A stretch of 27,871 bases of DNA from DATHVI01 sp035461385 (GCA_035461385.1 DATHVI010000157.1:1-27871); one strand, 5' to 3'. Positions 21,635 to 27,871 are shown, counted from the stretch's first letter. Notes: a model not told the origin generated them from the letters alone. A program made the numbers and translations.

Positions 21635-22582
21635 CTAGAGGCTGACCGTTCCGGCGTCGATCTCCCCCGCCCCCCACGCCTCGAGCACCGCGCGCGCGAT
21701 CGCCAGGTCCTGGATCGCGAGGCCGGTCGAGTCGAACAGCGTCGTCTCGTCGTCCGAGGCCCGGCCGCGGGCGCGGCCGACGAGGACCTCGCCCAGCTCG
21801 GTCACGTCGTCGCGGGAGATGTCGCCGTCGGCGACCGCGCCGGAGAGCTCGCCGCCACCCGCCGCCTGCGCCCACTCGTCGCAGAACGCCCGGCAGCGCA
21901 GCAGCGCGGCGCGCTCGACCTCCGCCTTGCCGCGGGCGTCGGCGCCGAGCACCGCGAGGTGCTGGCCGGCGCGCAGATCGCCGCTGCGAATCACCGGGAC
22001 GTCACCGGGGGTGACGGTGACGACGACGTCGGCCGCGGCGGCCTCCTCCCGGGCGCCGGCCCGCCAGCCGAGCTCGGCGGCAAGCTCCTCCGCCGCCTCG
22101 GTCCGGAGATCTGCGCAGACGCCATCCTCATAGCCGGCGGCCCGCAGGCAGCGCGCCGCCCAGGCGCCGTTCACGCCGCAGCCGATCAAGCCGGCGGTGC
22201 GCGCCCCGGCCGGCGCCAGGAGCTGCGCCGAGACCGCCGCCGCGGCCCCGGTGCGCAGCGACGTGACGCTGGCGCAGTCGAGGATCGCCCGCAGCTCGCC
22301 GGTCGCGGCGTCGGAGACGAGCAGGGCGCCGGCGACGACCGGAAGCCCGCGCTCGGGGTTGCGGGGAAACGAGGTCACCCACTTGAGGATCGCGAGCCCG
22401 GCGCCGCGGGCCGGCATCGCGCGGAAGTCGCCGTGCGGGGGAGCGTCGACGTAGACCTTCGCCGGCATCGCCCACTCCCCCGCCGCGTAGCGCTCGAACG
22501 CCTCCCTGGTGCGCTCGATGGCGCGCTCGGGAGGGACGGCGGCGAGGACGCCGCGCGATTCGATCACCGGGATCTCGCTCAT
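21635..22582 (-). CDS. Ornithine cyclodeaminase / mu-crystallin family protein
   Basis: A 315-residue NAD(P)-dependent enzyme family member. The substrate-binding first part has MPAKVYVDAP, a Lys in LAILKWVTSFP and TGELRAILDCASVTSLRTGAAAAVSA, including the Arg of the family signature. The Rossmann motif is AGLIGCGVNGAWAARCL (GxGxxG). Later blocks are DVVVTVTPGDVPVI and LAVLGADARGKAEV. ATG 22582 gives the family's usual length. Members include ornithine cyclodeaminase, alanine dehydrogenase and ketimine reductases; the substrate cannot be assigned here. Its start lies only 23 bases from the divergent carboxylase epsilon gene, so the promoters must overlap coding sequence or each other. Confidence 0.83.
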   Translation of the reverse strand: MSEIPVIESRGVLAAVPPERAIERTREAFERYAAGEWAMPAKVYVDAPPHGDFRAMPARGAGLAILKWVTSFPRNPERGLPVVAGALLVSDAATGELRAILDCASVTSLRTGAAAAVSAQLLAPAGARTAGLIGCGVNGAWAARCLRAAGYEDGVCADLRTEAAEELAAELGWRAGAREEAAAADVVVTVTPGDVPVIRSGDLRAGQHLAVLGADARGKAEVERAALLRCRAFCDEWAQAAGGGELSGAVADGDISRDDVTELGEVLVGRARGRASDDETTLFDSTGLAIQDLAIARAVLEAWGAGEIDAGTVSL

Positions 22583-22592
22583 CTCGTCCGGA

Positions 22593-22598
22593 TAGATT
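22593..22598 (+). promoter_or_regulatory. -10 box for a leaderless epsilon-subunit transcript
   Basis: TAGATT (TANNNT) is followed by exactly seven bases and the GTG at 22606. There is no Shine-Dalgarno sequence. Confidence 0.5.
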
Positions 22599-22605
22599 GC
22601 CGGTC

Positions 22606-22845
22606 GTGGGCGCGAACGGGAAGCGCCGGCCACCGCGGCCGCGGATCGAGGTCGTCTCGCCGACCGCTTCGGCGGGCGAGGCGGCGGCGATCGTCGCCGC
22701 GCTCGAGCGGTTCCTCGCCGAGACCGCCCCGGCGCCGGCGCCCGGCGAGCGGGCGTCGAGCCGCTGGCAGCGGGCGGCGCTCGTCGAGGGGGTCTCGGCG
22801 CGGACGCTCCGCGACGCCGGGTGGGGCGATCCCTCCCACGGCTGA
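22606..22845 (+). CDS. Acyl-CoA carboxylase epsilon subunit-like protein
   Basis: A 79-residue protein resembling the small epsilon subunits of actinobacterial acyl-CoA carboxylases. It has an early PRIEVVSP strand, a helix EAAAIVAALERFLAE, a Pro/Ala linker and then the SRWQRAALVEGV block, where the family has a conserved Ser-Arg-Trp. Epsilon subunits stabilise the alpha-beta carboxylase and stimulate its activity. GTG 22606 was chosen for its exact spacing to a -10 box; TTG 22597 would add three residues but lies within that box. Separation from pccB by three genes is unusual. The family is small and divergent, so the call rests mainly on the SRW block, size and context. Confidence 0.65.
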   Translation: MGANGKRRPPRPRIEVVSPTASAGEAAAIVAALERFLAETAPAPAPGERASSRWQRAALVEGVSARTLRDAGWGDPSHG

Positions 22846-22854
22846 GGCCCGGGG

Positions 22855-22883
22855 TTGCCAGCACGCGCGGTTCCGGATAGAAC
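22855..22883 (+). promoter_or_regulatory. Promoter for the dodecin gene
   Basis: TTGCCA (22855-22860), a 17-bp spacer and TAGAAC (22878-22883) resemble a sigma-70-type promoter. The resulting leader of about 35 nt contains GGAGGAG upstream of the GTG, so this gene, unlike its neighbours, has a normal leader. Confidence 0.5.
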
Positions 22884-22924
22884 ACGCCGACCACCGGCAA
22901 CTCGCAGACAGAGAGGAGGAGAGA

Positions 22925-23134
22925 GTGGCAGTCGTGAAGATCATCGAGCTGGTCGGCAGCTCGAAGACCTCGACCGACGACGCGGCGAAGCAGGCGCTGG
23001 CGCAGGCGCAGACGTCGCTCCGCAACATCCGCGCGGTCGACATCGTCAGCACCGGCATCCGGGGCGAGAACCTCGACGAGTACCGCGCCCACGTTCGGGT
23101 CGCGTTCCTGATCGAGGGCACCGACGTCGACTGA
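22925..23134 (+). CDS. Dodecin family protein lacking the flavin-stacking Trp
   Basis: A 69-residue small protein with the dodecin pattern: VVKIIELVGSSKTSTDDAAKQAL (strand then helix), LRNIRAVDIV and a final strand pair YRAHVRVAFLIEG. Dodecins assemble into hollow 12-mers that bind flavins or other small molecules between stacked tryptophans. In typical members the Trp sits in LRxxxWxEV; here that position is Ala37 and the protein has no Trp at all. Ordinary flavin storage is therefore unlikely, though the cage may still form. A strong GGAGGAG precedes the GTG start, a promoter lies upstream and a hairpin follows. Confidence 0.87.
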   Translation: MAVVKIIELVGSSKTSTDDAAKQALAQAQTSLRNIRAVDIVSTGIRGENLDEYRAHVRVAFLIEGTDVD

Positions 23135-23158
23135 CGAAGCCCCTGTGAGGGCTCAACG

Positions 23159-23184
23159 GGGGCGGGGCACCGCGGCTCCGCCCC
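23159..23184 (+). terminator. Terminator hairpin after the dodecin gene
   Basis: GGGGCGGGGC (23159-23168) pairs with GCTCCGCCCC (23175-23184) with one G-U pair and a 6-nt loop, 24 bases after the stop. Confidence 0.65.
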
Positions 23185-23216
23185 TCGCGAACCGGCCGGA
23201 CGGCCGGGCGCGCGGT

Positions 23217-23242
23217 AAATACCTAAAACCCGGTCAGGATTT
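23217..23242. promoter_or_regulatory. Imperfect inverted repeat in the sulfur-operon promoter
   Basis: AAATACCT (23217-23224) and AGGATTT (23236-23242) form an AT-rich inverted repeat with one unpaired base, directly upstream of the -10 box where a -35 would be expected. It is a candidate binding site for a sulfur-status regulator, which I cannot name. Confidence 0.35.
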
Positions 23243-23245
23243 CTG

Positions 23246-23251
23246 TATTAT
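23246..23251 (+). promoter_or_regulatory. -10 box of the sulfate assimilation operon
   Basis: TATTAT is a near-consensus -10, eight bases before ATG 23260, with no Shine-Dalgarno between. This predicts a leaderless transcript with start at or just before the ATG. No clear -35 is present, which suits activator control. Confidence 0.6.
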
Positions 23252-23259
23252 CCGCGCGC

Positions 23260-25143
23260 ATGGAGCCGACCACCGCCGAGAAGCAGAGCGTCAGCGAGCG
23301 GATCGCCGCCGAGCACAAGCTCGACGTCGTCGCCAAGAACCAGCCGGGCAAGCGCGGCCGGGGATCGCTCGAGAACCCCGAGGTCTACGACGACGTCCCC
23401 GGACACCTGATCCCGATCCTCGAGCGCGAGTTCGACGACTTCGACACCGAGGCGGCGAAGTTCATGCGCGGCGAGACCCCGGAGGACCTGTTCATCGGCT
23501 TCCGCCTCAAGCAGGGCGTCTACGGCCAGCGCCAGCCCGACGTGCAGATGATCCGCGTCAAGCTGCCGATGGGCGGGATCACCCCGGAGCAGCTCGAGGC
23601 GTTCGCCGCGGTGATCGAGAAGTACGTGCCGCTCCGCAAGGGCCACATCACGACCCGGCAGAACATCCAGCTCCACCACGTCCCGCTGCCCGACGCCGCG
23701 AAGGCGATCCGCGAGCTCTCCGAGGCCGGCCTCTCCTCGCGCGAGGGCTGCGGCAACACCGTCCGCAACGTCACCGGCGACCCCTGGGCCGGGGTCAGCG
23801 AGGGTGAGCTCTTCGACATCACCCCCTACGCCGCCGCCTACGTCCGCTACTTCGTCCGCCATCCGGTCACCCAGCTGATGCCGCGGAAGGTCAAGACCGC
23901 GTTCACCGCCACCGACGAAGACGTCGCGATCACCGGCATCCACGACATCGGCTTCATCCCGCGGCTGCGCGACGGCGTCCGCGGGGTCGAGGTCCGGGTC
24001 GGCGGCGGGACCTCGATCATGCCCCGGGTAGCGCCGACGCTCTACGACTTCGTCGAGCTCGAAAACGGCGACTACCTCAAGGTCTCCGAGGCGGTGTTCC
24101 GGATCTTCGACCGCCAGGAGTGGCTGCGCAAGAACCGTGCCCGGGCGCGGATCAAGGTGCTGATCGACAAGATCGGCATCGACGCGTTCCGGGAGCTGGT
24201 CGCCGAGGAGCTCGAGGGCGACTGGGTCGCCGAGCGGGACTTCTCGATCGACCGCCTCAAGTTCGTCCACGACGAGGAGGCGAACGCCCCGGCCCCGCGG
24301 CCGAGCTACGGCAGCCCGAACGGGGACCGCTCCGAGTTCGACCGCTGGGTCGAGGCAAACGTGAAGCCGCAGCGCCAGGTCGGCTTCAGCGCCGCGACCG
24401 TGAAGGTCTTCCGGGGCGACCTCGACCCGGAGCAGCTGCGCGGCCTCGCGCAGATCATGCGCGACTTCACCGGCGGGGCGGCCCGGACCACGGTGCAGCA
24501 GAACCTCGTCCTGCGCTGGGTTCGCGACGAGTCGCTCTACGACCTCTGGCTGCGGCTCGGCGAGCTCGGGCTCGACGGCGCCGGCGCGATGGAGGTCAAC
24601 GACGTCGTCAGCTGCCCCGGGACCGACAGCTGCAAGCTCGGGATCACCAGCTCGATGGGTCTCAACCGCGCGATCTCGGAGCGGGTCGAGTCGATGGGGA
24701 TCACCGACCCGCTGACCCGGAAGATCAAGATCAAGATGTCCGGGTGCCCGAACGGCTGCGGCCAGCACCACATCGGCAGCATCGGCTTCTACGGCGCCTC
24801 GCTCAAGGTCGGCGACCGCCAGATTCCGGCCTACATCCCGCATCTCGGCGGGAACTTCGAGGGTGGCGAGGTGGTCTACGGGCAGCGCCTGCGGGCGCGA
24901 CTGCCGGCGAAGCGCGTGCCGGAGGCGGTCGAGCGCTGGATCCGCCACTACGAGTCCGAGCGCGACGACGGCGAGACCTTCAACCAGTTCGTCGAGCGGG
25001 TCGGGACCGACTCGTTCGAGGAGCAGGTCAAGGACCTGACGATGCCGGTCGAGTTCAGCCTCCCCACCCTCGACCACTTCGTCGACTGGAGCCGCTCCGA
25101 CCCCTACAAGGTCGAGCGCGGCGAGGGTGAGTGCGCGATCTAG
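23260..25143 (+). CDS. Assimilatory sulfite reductase (siroheme/4Fe-4S, ferredoxin type)
   Basis: A 627-residue nitrite/sulfite reductase family protein that reduces sulfite to sulfide with six electrons. Two tandem ferredoxin-like/siroheme halves are visible. The first begins with FMRGETPEDLFIGFRLKQG and contains HITTRQNIQLH. The second has RTTVQQNLVLRW and the cluster ligands Cys452-X5-Cys458 (SCPGTDSC) and Cys496-X3-Cys500 (SGCPNGC), which bridge the 4Fe-4S centre to siroheme. No flavin domain is present, so ferredoxin is the probable donor. Nitrite reductase is the alternative, but APS reductase starts ten bases downstream and sat and cysC follow, so sulfite is favoured. Confidence 0.9.
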   Translation: MEPTTAEKQSVSERIAAEHKLDVVAKNQPGKRGRGSLENPEVYDDVPGHLIPILEREFDDFDTEAAKFMRGETPEDLFIGFRLKQGVYGQRQPDVQMIRVKLPMGGITPEQLEAFAAVIEKYVPLRKGHITTRQNIQLHHVPLPDAAKAIRELSEAGLSSREGCGNTVRNVTGDPWAGVSEGELFDITPYAAAYVRYFVRHPVTQLMPRKVKTAFTATDEDVAITGIHDIGFIPRLRDGVRGVEVRVGGGTSIMPRVAPTLYDFVELENGDYLKVSEAVFRIFDRQEWLRKNRARARIKVLIDKIGIDAFRELVAEELEGDWVAERDFSIDRLKFVHDEEANAPAPRPSYGSPNGDRSEFDRWVEANVKPQRQVGFSAATVKVFRGDLDPEQLRGLAQIMRDFTGGAARTTVQQNLVLRWVRDESLYDLWLRLGELGLDGAGAMEVNDVVSCPGTDSCKLGITSSMGLNRAISERVESMGITDPLTRKIKIKMSGCPNGCGQHHIGSIGFYGASLKVGDRQIPAYIPHLGGNFEGGEVVYGQRLRARLPAKRVPEAVERWIRHYESERDDGETFNQFVERVGTDSFEEQVKDLTMPVEFSLPTLDHFVDWSRSDPYKVERGEGECAI

Positions 25144-25153
25144 CGAAAGATCG

Positions 25154-25969
25154 ATGAGCCGGCCGCTTCAAGAGCTCGATGTGATCTCGGCCGGGCCAGC
25201 TGCCCGGCCGCGGCCGTTCGACGACGGCGGCGGGGCCGCTATCGGCTCGAACGGGAACGGCAACGGGGCTGCGAAGCTGCCGATGATCGGCGGCGAGGTC
25301 GTCGACCCGGCCGAGGTCGCGGCTGAGGTCGAGGAGCTCGACGCGGTCGAGGCGATCGCCTGGGTGGTGGAGCGCTTTCACCCGCAGCTCTACTTCGCGG
25401 TCTCGTTCCAGAAGACGAGCTCGGTGACGATCGACATCGCCCACCGGATCGAGCCGGGGGCGCGGTTCTTCTACCTCGACACCGAGCTGCTGTTTCCGGA
25501 GACGTACGAGACTCGCGACCGGCTCGCCGAGCACTACGGAATCGAGTTCGAGCGCTACGCCGGGATCTCGGTCGCCGAGCAAGCGGATCGGCACGGCGCT
25601 AACCTCTGGCGCCGCGATCCCGATGCTTGCTGCGCGATCCGCAAGGTCGAGGTGATGCACCACGCCCTGGGCGGGATGCAGTGCTGGGTGTCGGGCATTC
25701 GCAGAGTCGACTCGGAGACCCGAGTCGGCGCCGCCAAGTTCGGCTGGGACAAGCGGTTCGGCCTCTGGAAGCTGAACCCCCTGGCGGACTGGGACGACAA
25801 GCGAGTCTGGACTTACATAAAGGATCACCAAGTGCCCTACAACCCACTTCACGATCAGGGCTATCCCTCGATCGGCTGCATGCCCTGCACCTCCCCGGCC
25901 GACGGCGAAGACGCGCGTTCGGGCCGCTGGGCGGGAACCACCCGGACCGAGTGCGGCATCAATGGGTAG
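25154..25969 (+). CDS. cysH: Fe-S adenylyl-sulfate (APS) reductase, CysH family
   Basis: A 271-residue reductase that turns activated sulfate into sulfite using thioredoxin. The PAPS-reductase fold shows AVSFQKTSSVTID (nucleotide loop) and FFYLDTELLFPETY. Four cysteines, Cys159-Cys160 (DACCAIRK) and Cys242/Cys245 (GCMPC), are the 4Fe-4S signature of enzymes that prefer APS to PAPS. The catalytic Cys267 lies in TECGING at the extreme C-terminus, where most family members read ECGxH. The first 50 or so residues are a Gly/Asn-rich low-complexity extension. ATG 25154 was chosen; the upstream in-frame codons overlap the sulfite reductase gene. Sulfite passes directly to the upstream gene's product. 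Confidence 0.9.
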   Translation: MSRPLQELDVISAGPAARPRPFDDGGGAAIGSNGNGNGAAKLPMIGGEVVDPAEVAAEVEELDAVEAIAWVVERFHPQLYFAVSFQKTSSVTIDIAHRIEPGARFFYLDTELLFPETYETRDRLAEHYGIEFERYAGISVAEQADRHGANLWRRDPDACCAIRKVEVMHHALGGMQCWVSGIRRVDSETRVGAAKFGWDKRFGLWKLNPLADWDDKRVWTYIKDHQVPYNPLHDQGYPSIGCMPCTSPADGEDARSGRWAGTTRTECGING

Positions 25970-26032
25970 CGCTCACGCCCCCGGCTGCGGCCGCCTTCTG
26001 ACGGCTGCAAACCTTCGCCTGCCTGCGTCCTC

Positions 26033-26067
26033 GGGCTTGCCCTTGTCCACCAAAAAGGGCGGCGCCC
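26033..26067 (+). other. Stem-loop between cysH and sat
   Basis: GGGC (26033-26036) and GCCCTT (26039-26044) pair with AAGGGC (26055-26060) and GCCC (26064-26067), giving a two-part stem in the 153-base gap. It is flanked by a 10-bp direct repeat, CCTGCGTCCT, at 26022 and 26066. It may attenuate or stabilise the operon mRNA, or end cysH transcription. Confidence 0.4.
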
Positions 26068-26122
26068 TGCGTCCTTGTCAGACTCGGTTTTCGCTCGTCA
26101 GAGCGCGACCGGAGCCGCGGTC

Positions 26123-27223
26123 GTGAGCGCGCCCCCCGATACGGCCCTGGCGCTGACGCTCACCGCGCGCCAGGCCTCGGACTTCGAGCTGCTCGCCAAC
26201 GGGGGCTTCACCCCGCTGACCGGCTTCCAGGGCTCCGACGACTGGCGCTCGGTCTGCGACGAGATGCGTCTCGCCTCCGGCGACCGCGACTACTGGCCGA
26301 TCCCGATCACGCTCGCCACCGACCTCGAGTGCTCGGTCGGCGACGTGGTCGAGCTCTCGGCGCCGAACGGGAAGCATCTCGGCCGGCTCACCGTCGAGGA
26401 GATCTTCGACCGCGACACCAGGCACGAGGCGAAGCAGGTCTACCTGACCGACGACGCCGAGCACCCCGGGGTCGCCGCGATCTACGCCGAGGGCGACCGC
26501 TGCATCGCCGGCCCGATCGAGGCCGACGCGCTGCCCGACCACGACGAGGCGTTCATGCGTCGCTACCAGACGCCGGCCGAGTCGAAGGCGGCGTTCGCCG
26601 AGCGCGGCTGGAAGCGGATCGTCGCCTTCCAGACCCGCAACCCGATCCACCGCGCCCACGAGTACCTGACCAAGGCGGCGCTCGAGATCTGCGACGGCCT
26701 CTACATCCACCCGCTGATCGGCGAGACGAAGAAGGGCGACATCCCGGCCGACGTGCGGATGCGCTGCTACGAGGTCCTGATGCAGAAGTACTACCACCCG
26801 GACCACGTGATGCTCGGGATCAACCCCGGCAAGATGCACTACGCCGGGCCCCGCGAGGCGGTGCTGCACGCGATCATCCGCCGCAACTACGGCTGCACGC
26901 ACTTCATCGTCGGCCGCGACCACGCCGGCGTCGGCGACTACTACGGCACCTACGACGCGCAGCGGATCTTCGACGACCTCGACCTCGCCGAGCTCGGGAT
27001 CACGCCGCTGTTCTTCGAGCACACCTTCTGGTGCAACGACTGCGAGGGCATGGGCTCGAACAAGACCTGCCCCCACCCGCAGGAGTCGCGCCTGTTCCTG
27101 TCGGGCACCAAGGTGCGCGAAATGCTCAGCGCCGGCCGCAAGCCGCCGCACGAGTTCACCCGCGAAGAGGTTGCAGACATCCTCATCGACGCATACAAGG
27201 AGGAAGCAGAAAGCAATGGCTGA
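26123..27223 (+). CDS. sat: Sulfate adenylyltransferase (ATP sulfurylase)
   Basis: A 366-residue single-chain ATP sulfurylase that makes APS from sulfate and ATP. It has ANGGFTPLTGFQ of the N-terminal domain, the catalytic QTRNPIHRAHE with its paired histidines, IGETKKGDIP, VGRDHAGVG, and a Cys-rich CNDCEGMGSNKTC segment that binds zinc in bacterial Sat proteins. The C-terminus ends in SGTKVREML, then a short helix. GTG 26123 has GGAG eight bases upstream. TTG 26075 would add 16 residues with codon usage unlike the gene body and no ribosome site. The N-terminus is shorter than in many Sat proteins that begin with a PHGG motif. It overlaps cysC by eight bases. Confidence 0.91.
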   Translation: MSAPPDTALALTLTARQASDFELLANGGFTPLTGFQGSDDWRSVCDEMRLASGDRDYWPIPITLATDLECSVGDVVELSAPNGKHLGRLTVEEIFDRDTRHEAKQVYLTDDAEHPGVAAIYAEGDRCIAGPIEADALPDHDEAFMRRYQTPAESKAAFAERGWKRIVAFQTRNPIHRAHEYLTKAALEICDGLYIHPLIGETKKGDIPADVRMRCYEVLMQKYYHPDHVMLGINPGKMHYAGPREAVLHAIIRRNYGCTHFIVGRDHAGVGDYYGTYDAQRIFDDLDLAELGITPLFFEHTFWCNDCEGMGSNKTCPHPQESRLFLSGTKVREMLSAGRKPPHEFTREEVADILIDAYKEEAESNG

Positions 27224-27761
27224 CGAGAAGGGCTTCTGCCTGTGGTTCACGGGTCTCTCCGGCGCCGGCAAGACGACGATCACGGCCATCCTCGTCGACG
27301 AGCTCCGCAACCGCGGTTCGAAGCTCGAGATTCTCGACGGCGACATCGTCCGTGAGAACCTCTCGAAGGGGCTCGGGTTCTCGAAGGAGGACCGCGACAC
27401 CAACATCCGGCGGATCGCGTTCGTCGCCGACCTGCTCTCGCGCAACGGCGTCCCGGTGATCACCGCCGCGATCTCCCCCTACCGCGAGATCCGCAACGAG
27501 GCCCGCGAGCTGATGAACAGCCGCTTCATCGAGGCCTACGTCAAGGCCTCGGTCGAGGAGTGCGAGCGCCGCGACGTCAAGGGCCTCTACGCGAAGGCCC
27601 GCGCCGGCGAGATCAAGGAGTTCACCGGCGTCTCGGATCCCTACGAGCCGCCCGAGAACCCCGAGCTGACGCTCGAGACGGAGCACCAGACCCCCGAGCA
27701 GTCGGCGCAGCAGATCCTCGACTACCTCGAGCAGCGGGGGCTCATACCTGCCGGGTCGTAG
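27216..27761 (+). CDS. cysC: Adenylyl-sulfate (APS) kinase
   Basis: A 181-residue P-loop kinase that phosphorylates APS to PAPS. The Walker A GLSGAGKT spans residues 13-20; LDGDIVRENL, FSKEDRDTNIRRI and AAISPYREIRN, with the family's active-site Ser, follow, as do VKGLYAKARAG and FTGVSDPYEPPENPEL. The length is normal for stand-alone CysC. ATG 27216 lies inside the sat 3' end, with AGGAGG about 11 bases upstream. The operon's CysH has the Fe-S signature of APS-using enzymes, so PAPS from CysC may serve sulfotransferases or a backup pathway. A hairpin follows the stop. Confidence 0.93.
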   Translation: MADEKGFCLWFTGLSGAGKTTITAILVDELRNRGSKLEILDGDIVRENLSKGLGFSKEDRDTNIRRIAFVADLLSRNGVPVITAAISPYREIRNEARELMNSRFIEAYVKASVEECERRDVKGLYAKARAGEIKEFTGVSDPYEPPENPELTLETEHQTPEQSAQQILDYLEQRGLIPAGS

Positions 27762-27787
27762 GCGCGGTTTCGAGCCGCACGCGGGAC

Positions 27788-27809
27788 GGGGGCAGCGCGG
27801 CAAGCCCCC
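27788..27809 (+). terminator. Terminator hairpin after cysC
   Basis: GGGGGC (27788-27793) pairs with GCCCCC (27804-27809) over a 10-nt loop, 26 bases after the cysC stop. Confidence 0.5.
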
Positions 27810-27844
27810 GAAGACGCGGTTGCCCACGGGGGTGGGGTGAGGCG

Positions 27845-27871
27845 GATTTTGCATCGCCACGATGCAAAATC
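27845..27871. repeat. Perfect AT-rich inverted repeat at the window end
   Basis: GATTTTGCATC (27845-27855) and GATGCAAAATC (27861-27871) are perfect complements around GCCAC. The 11-bp arms are far richer in A/T than the surroundings, and the sequence stops at the last base of the right arm. It may be a bidirectional terminator or one copy of a dispersed palindromic repeat. Confidence 0.7.

Noticed and set aside
23248..25077. Very long open frame antisense to the sulfite reductase gene
   Set aside because: In DNA this GC-rich, opposite-strand frames stay open by codon bias; its translation is Arg/Leu/Asp/Val-rich low complexity, while the plus strand has all cluster motifs. The same applies to the antisense frames at 15629-17335, 17831-20131 and 26078-27463.
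26075..26122. TTG at 26075 as the start of sat
   Set aside because: No ribosome site precedes it, codons 26075-26122 lack the strong G/C third-position bias of the gene, and GTG 26123 has GGAG at good spacing.
1..27871. Defence island, prophage, integrative element or toxin-antitoxin system
   Set aside because: I looked for transposases, integrases, reverse transcriptases, nucleases, restriction enzymes and paired small toxin/antitoxin genes and recognised none; the content is mainly housekeeping and metabolic.

Overview
The window is very GC-rich, densely packed, and reads as bacterial chromosome from a high-GC actinobacterium. The gene set suggests the Thermoleophilia/Solirubrobacterales: a fabD-fabH-fabG cluster, an actinobacterial-type acyl-CoA carboxylase beta subunit with a separate epsilon subunit, a split methylmalonyl-CoA mutase, a dodecin, and many start codons lying 7-9 nt after a TANNNT -10 box (likely leaderless mRNAs). 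The lineage call is inference from gene content and style; no rRNA or marker alignment was possible.

Layout. 1-2022 (minus): fatty-acid initiation operon fabD-fabH-fabG, with fabG cut by the window edge. 2058-3285: a hairpin and G-rich tract, then the 3' parts of a divergent AraC-regulator/NmrA-reductase pair that meet at their truncated 5' ends. 3297-6819 (minus): a NarL/LuxR response regulator and its GAF histidine kinase, an AlkD-like DNA glycosylase and an L,D-transpeptidase. 6837-8752 (minus): tRNA-Ser(GCU), a DrrAB-like ABC exporter and tRNA-Ser(UGA). 9013-9883: an ArsR repressor with a candidate operator and an AHSA1/SRPBCC partner. 9986-15711: a secreted GH26-like hydrolase, a tiny secreted protein, a sigma-70-like factor, a UDP-glucuronate decarboxylase-type enzyme and two glycosyltransferases (surface polysaccharide theme). 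15737-20149: methylmalonyl-CoA mutase large subunit, a small SRPBCC-like protein, a degenerate HD-GYP protein and the propionyl-CoA carboxylase beta subunit. 20318-23134: a broken FKBP lipoprotein gene, a membrane protein with acidic repeats, an ornithine-cyclodeaminase-family enzyme, the carboxylase epsilon subunit and a dodecin. 23260-27761: a sulfate assimilation operon (siroheme sulfite reductase, Fe-S APS reductase, ATP sulfurylase, APS kinase), followed by a terminator-like hairpin and an AT-rich perfect inverted repeat at the last base.

How it works together. The pccB, epsilon and mutA products belong to the propionyl-CoA to succinyl-CoA route; the biotin carboxylase, epimerase and B12-binding subunit are not here. 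Sat, CysH and the sulfite reductase take sulfate through APS to sulfite and sulfide, while CysC makes PAPS, which this type of reductase does not need. The UXS-type enzyme and two glycosyltransferases could supply and use UDP-xylose-like sugars for cell-surface glycan.

I see no CRISPR array, transposase, integrase, phage gene or recognisable defence system. The less ordinary signals are the deletion scar between the AraC and NmrA fragments, the FKBP gene with two lesions, the dodecin without its flavin-stacking Trp, the HD-GYP protein without its HHE histidines, the sigma gene whose stop codon lies inside the -35 box of a promoter for a small secreted protein, and the recurrent leaderless promoter layout.
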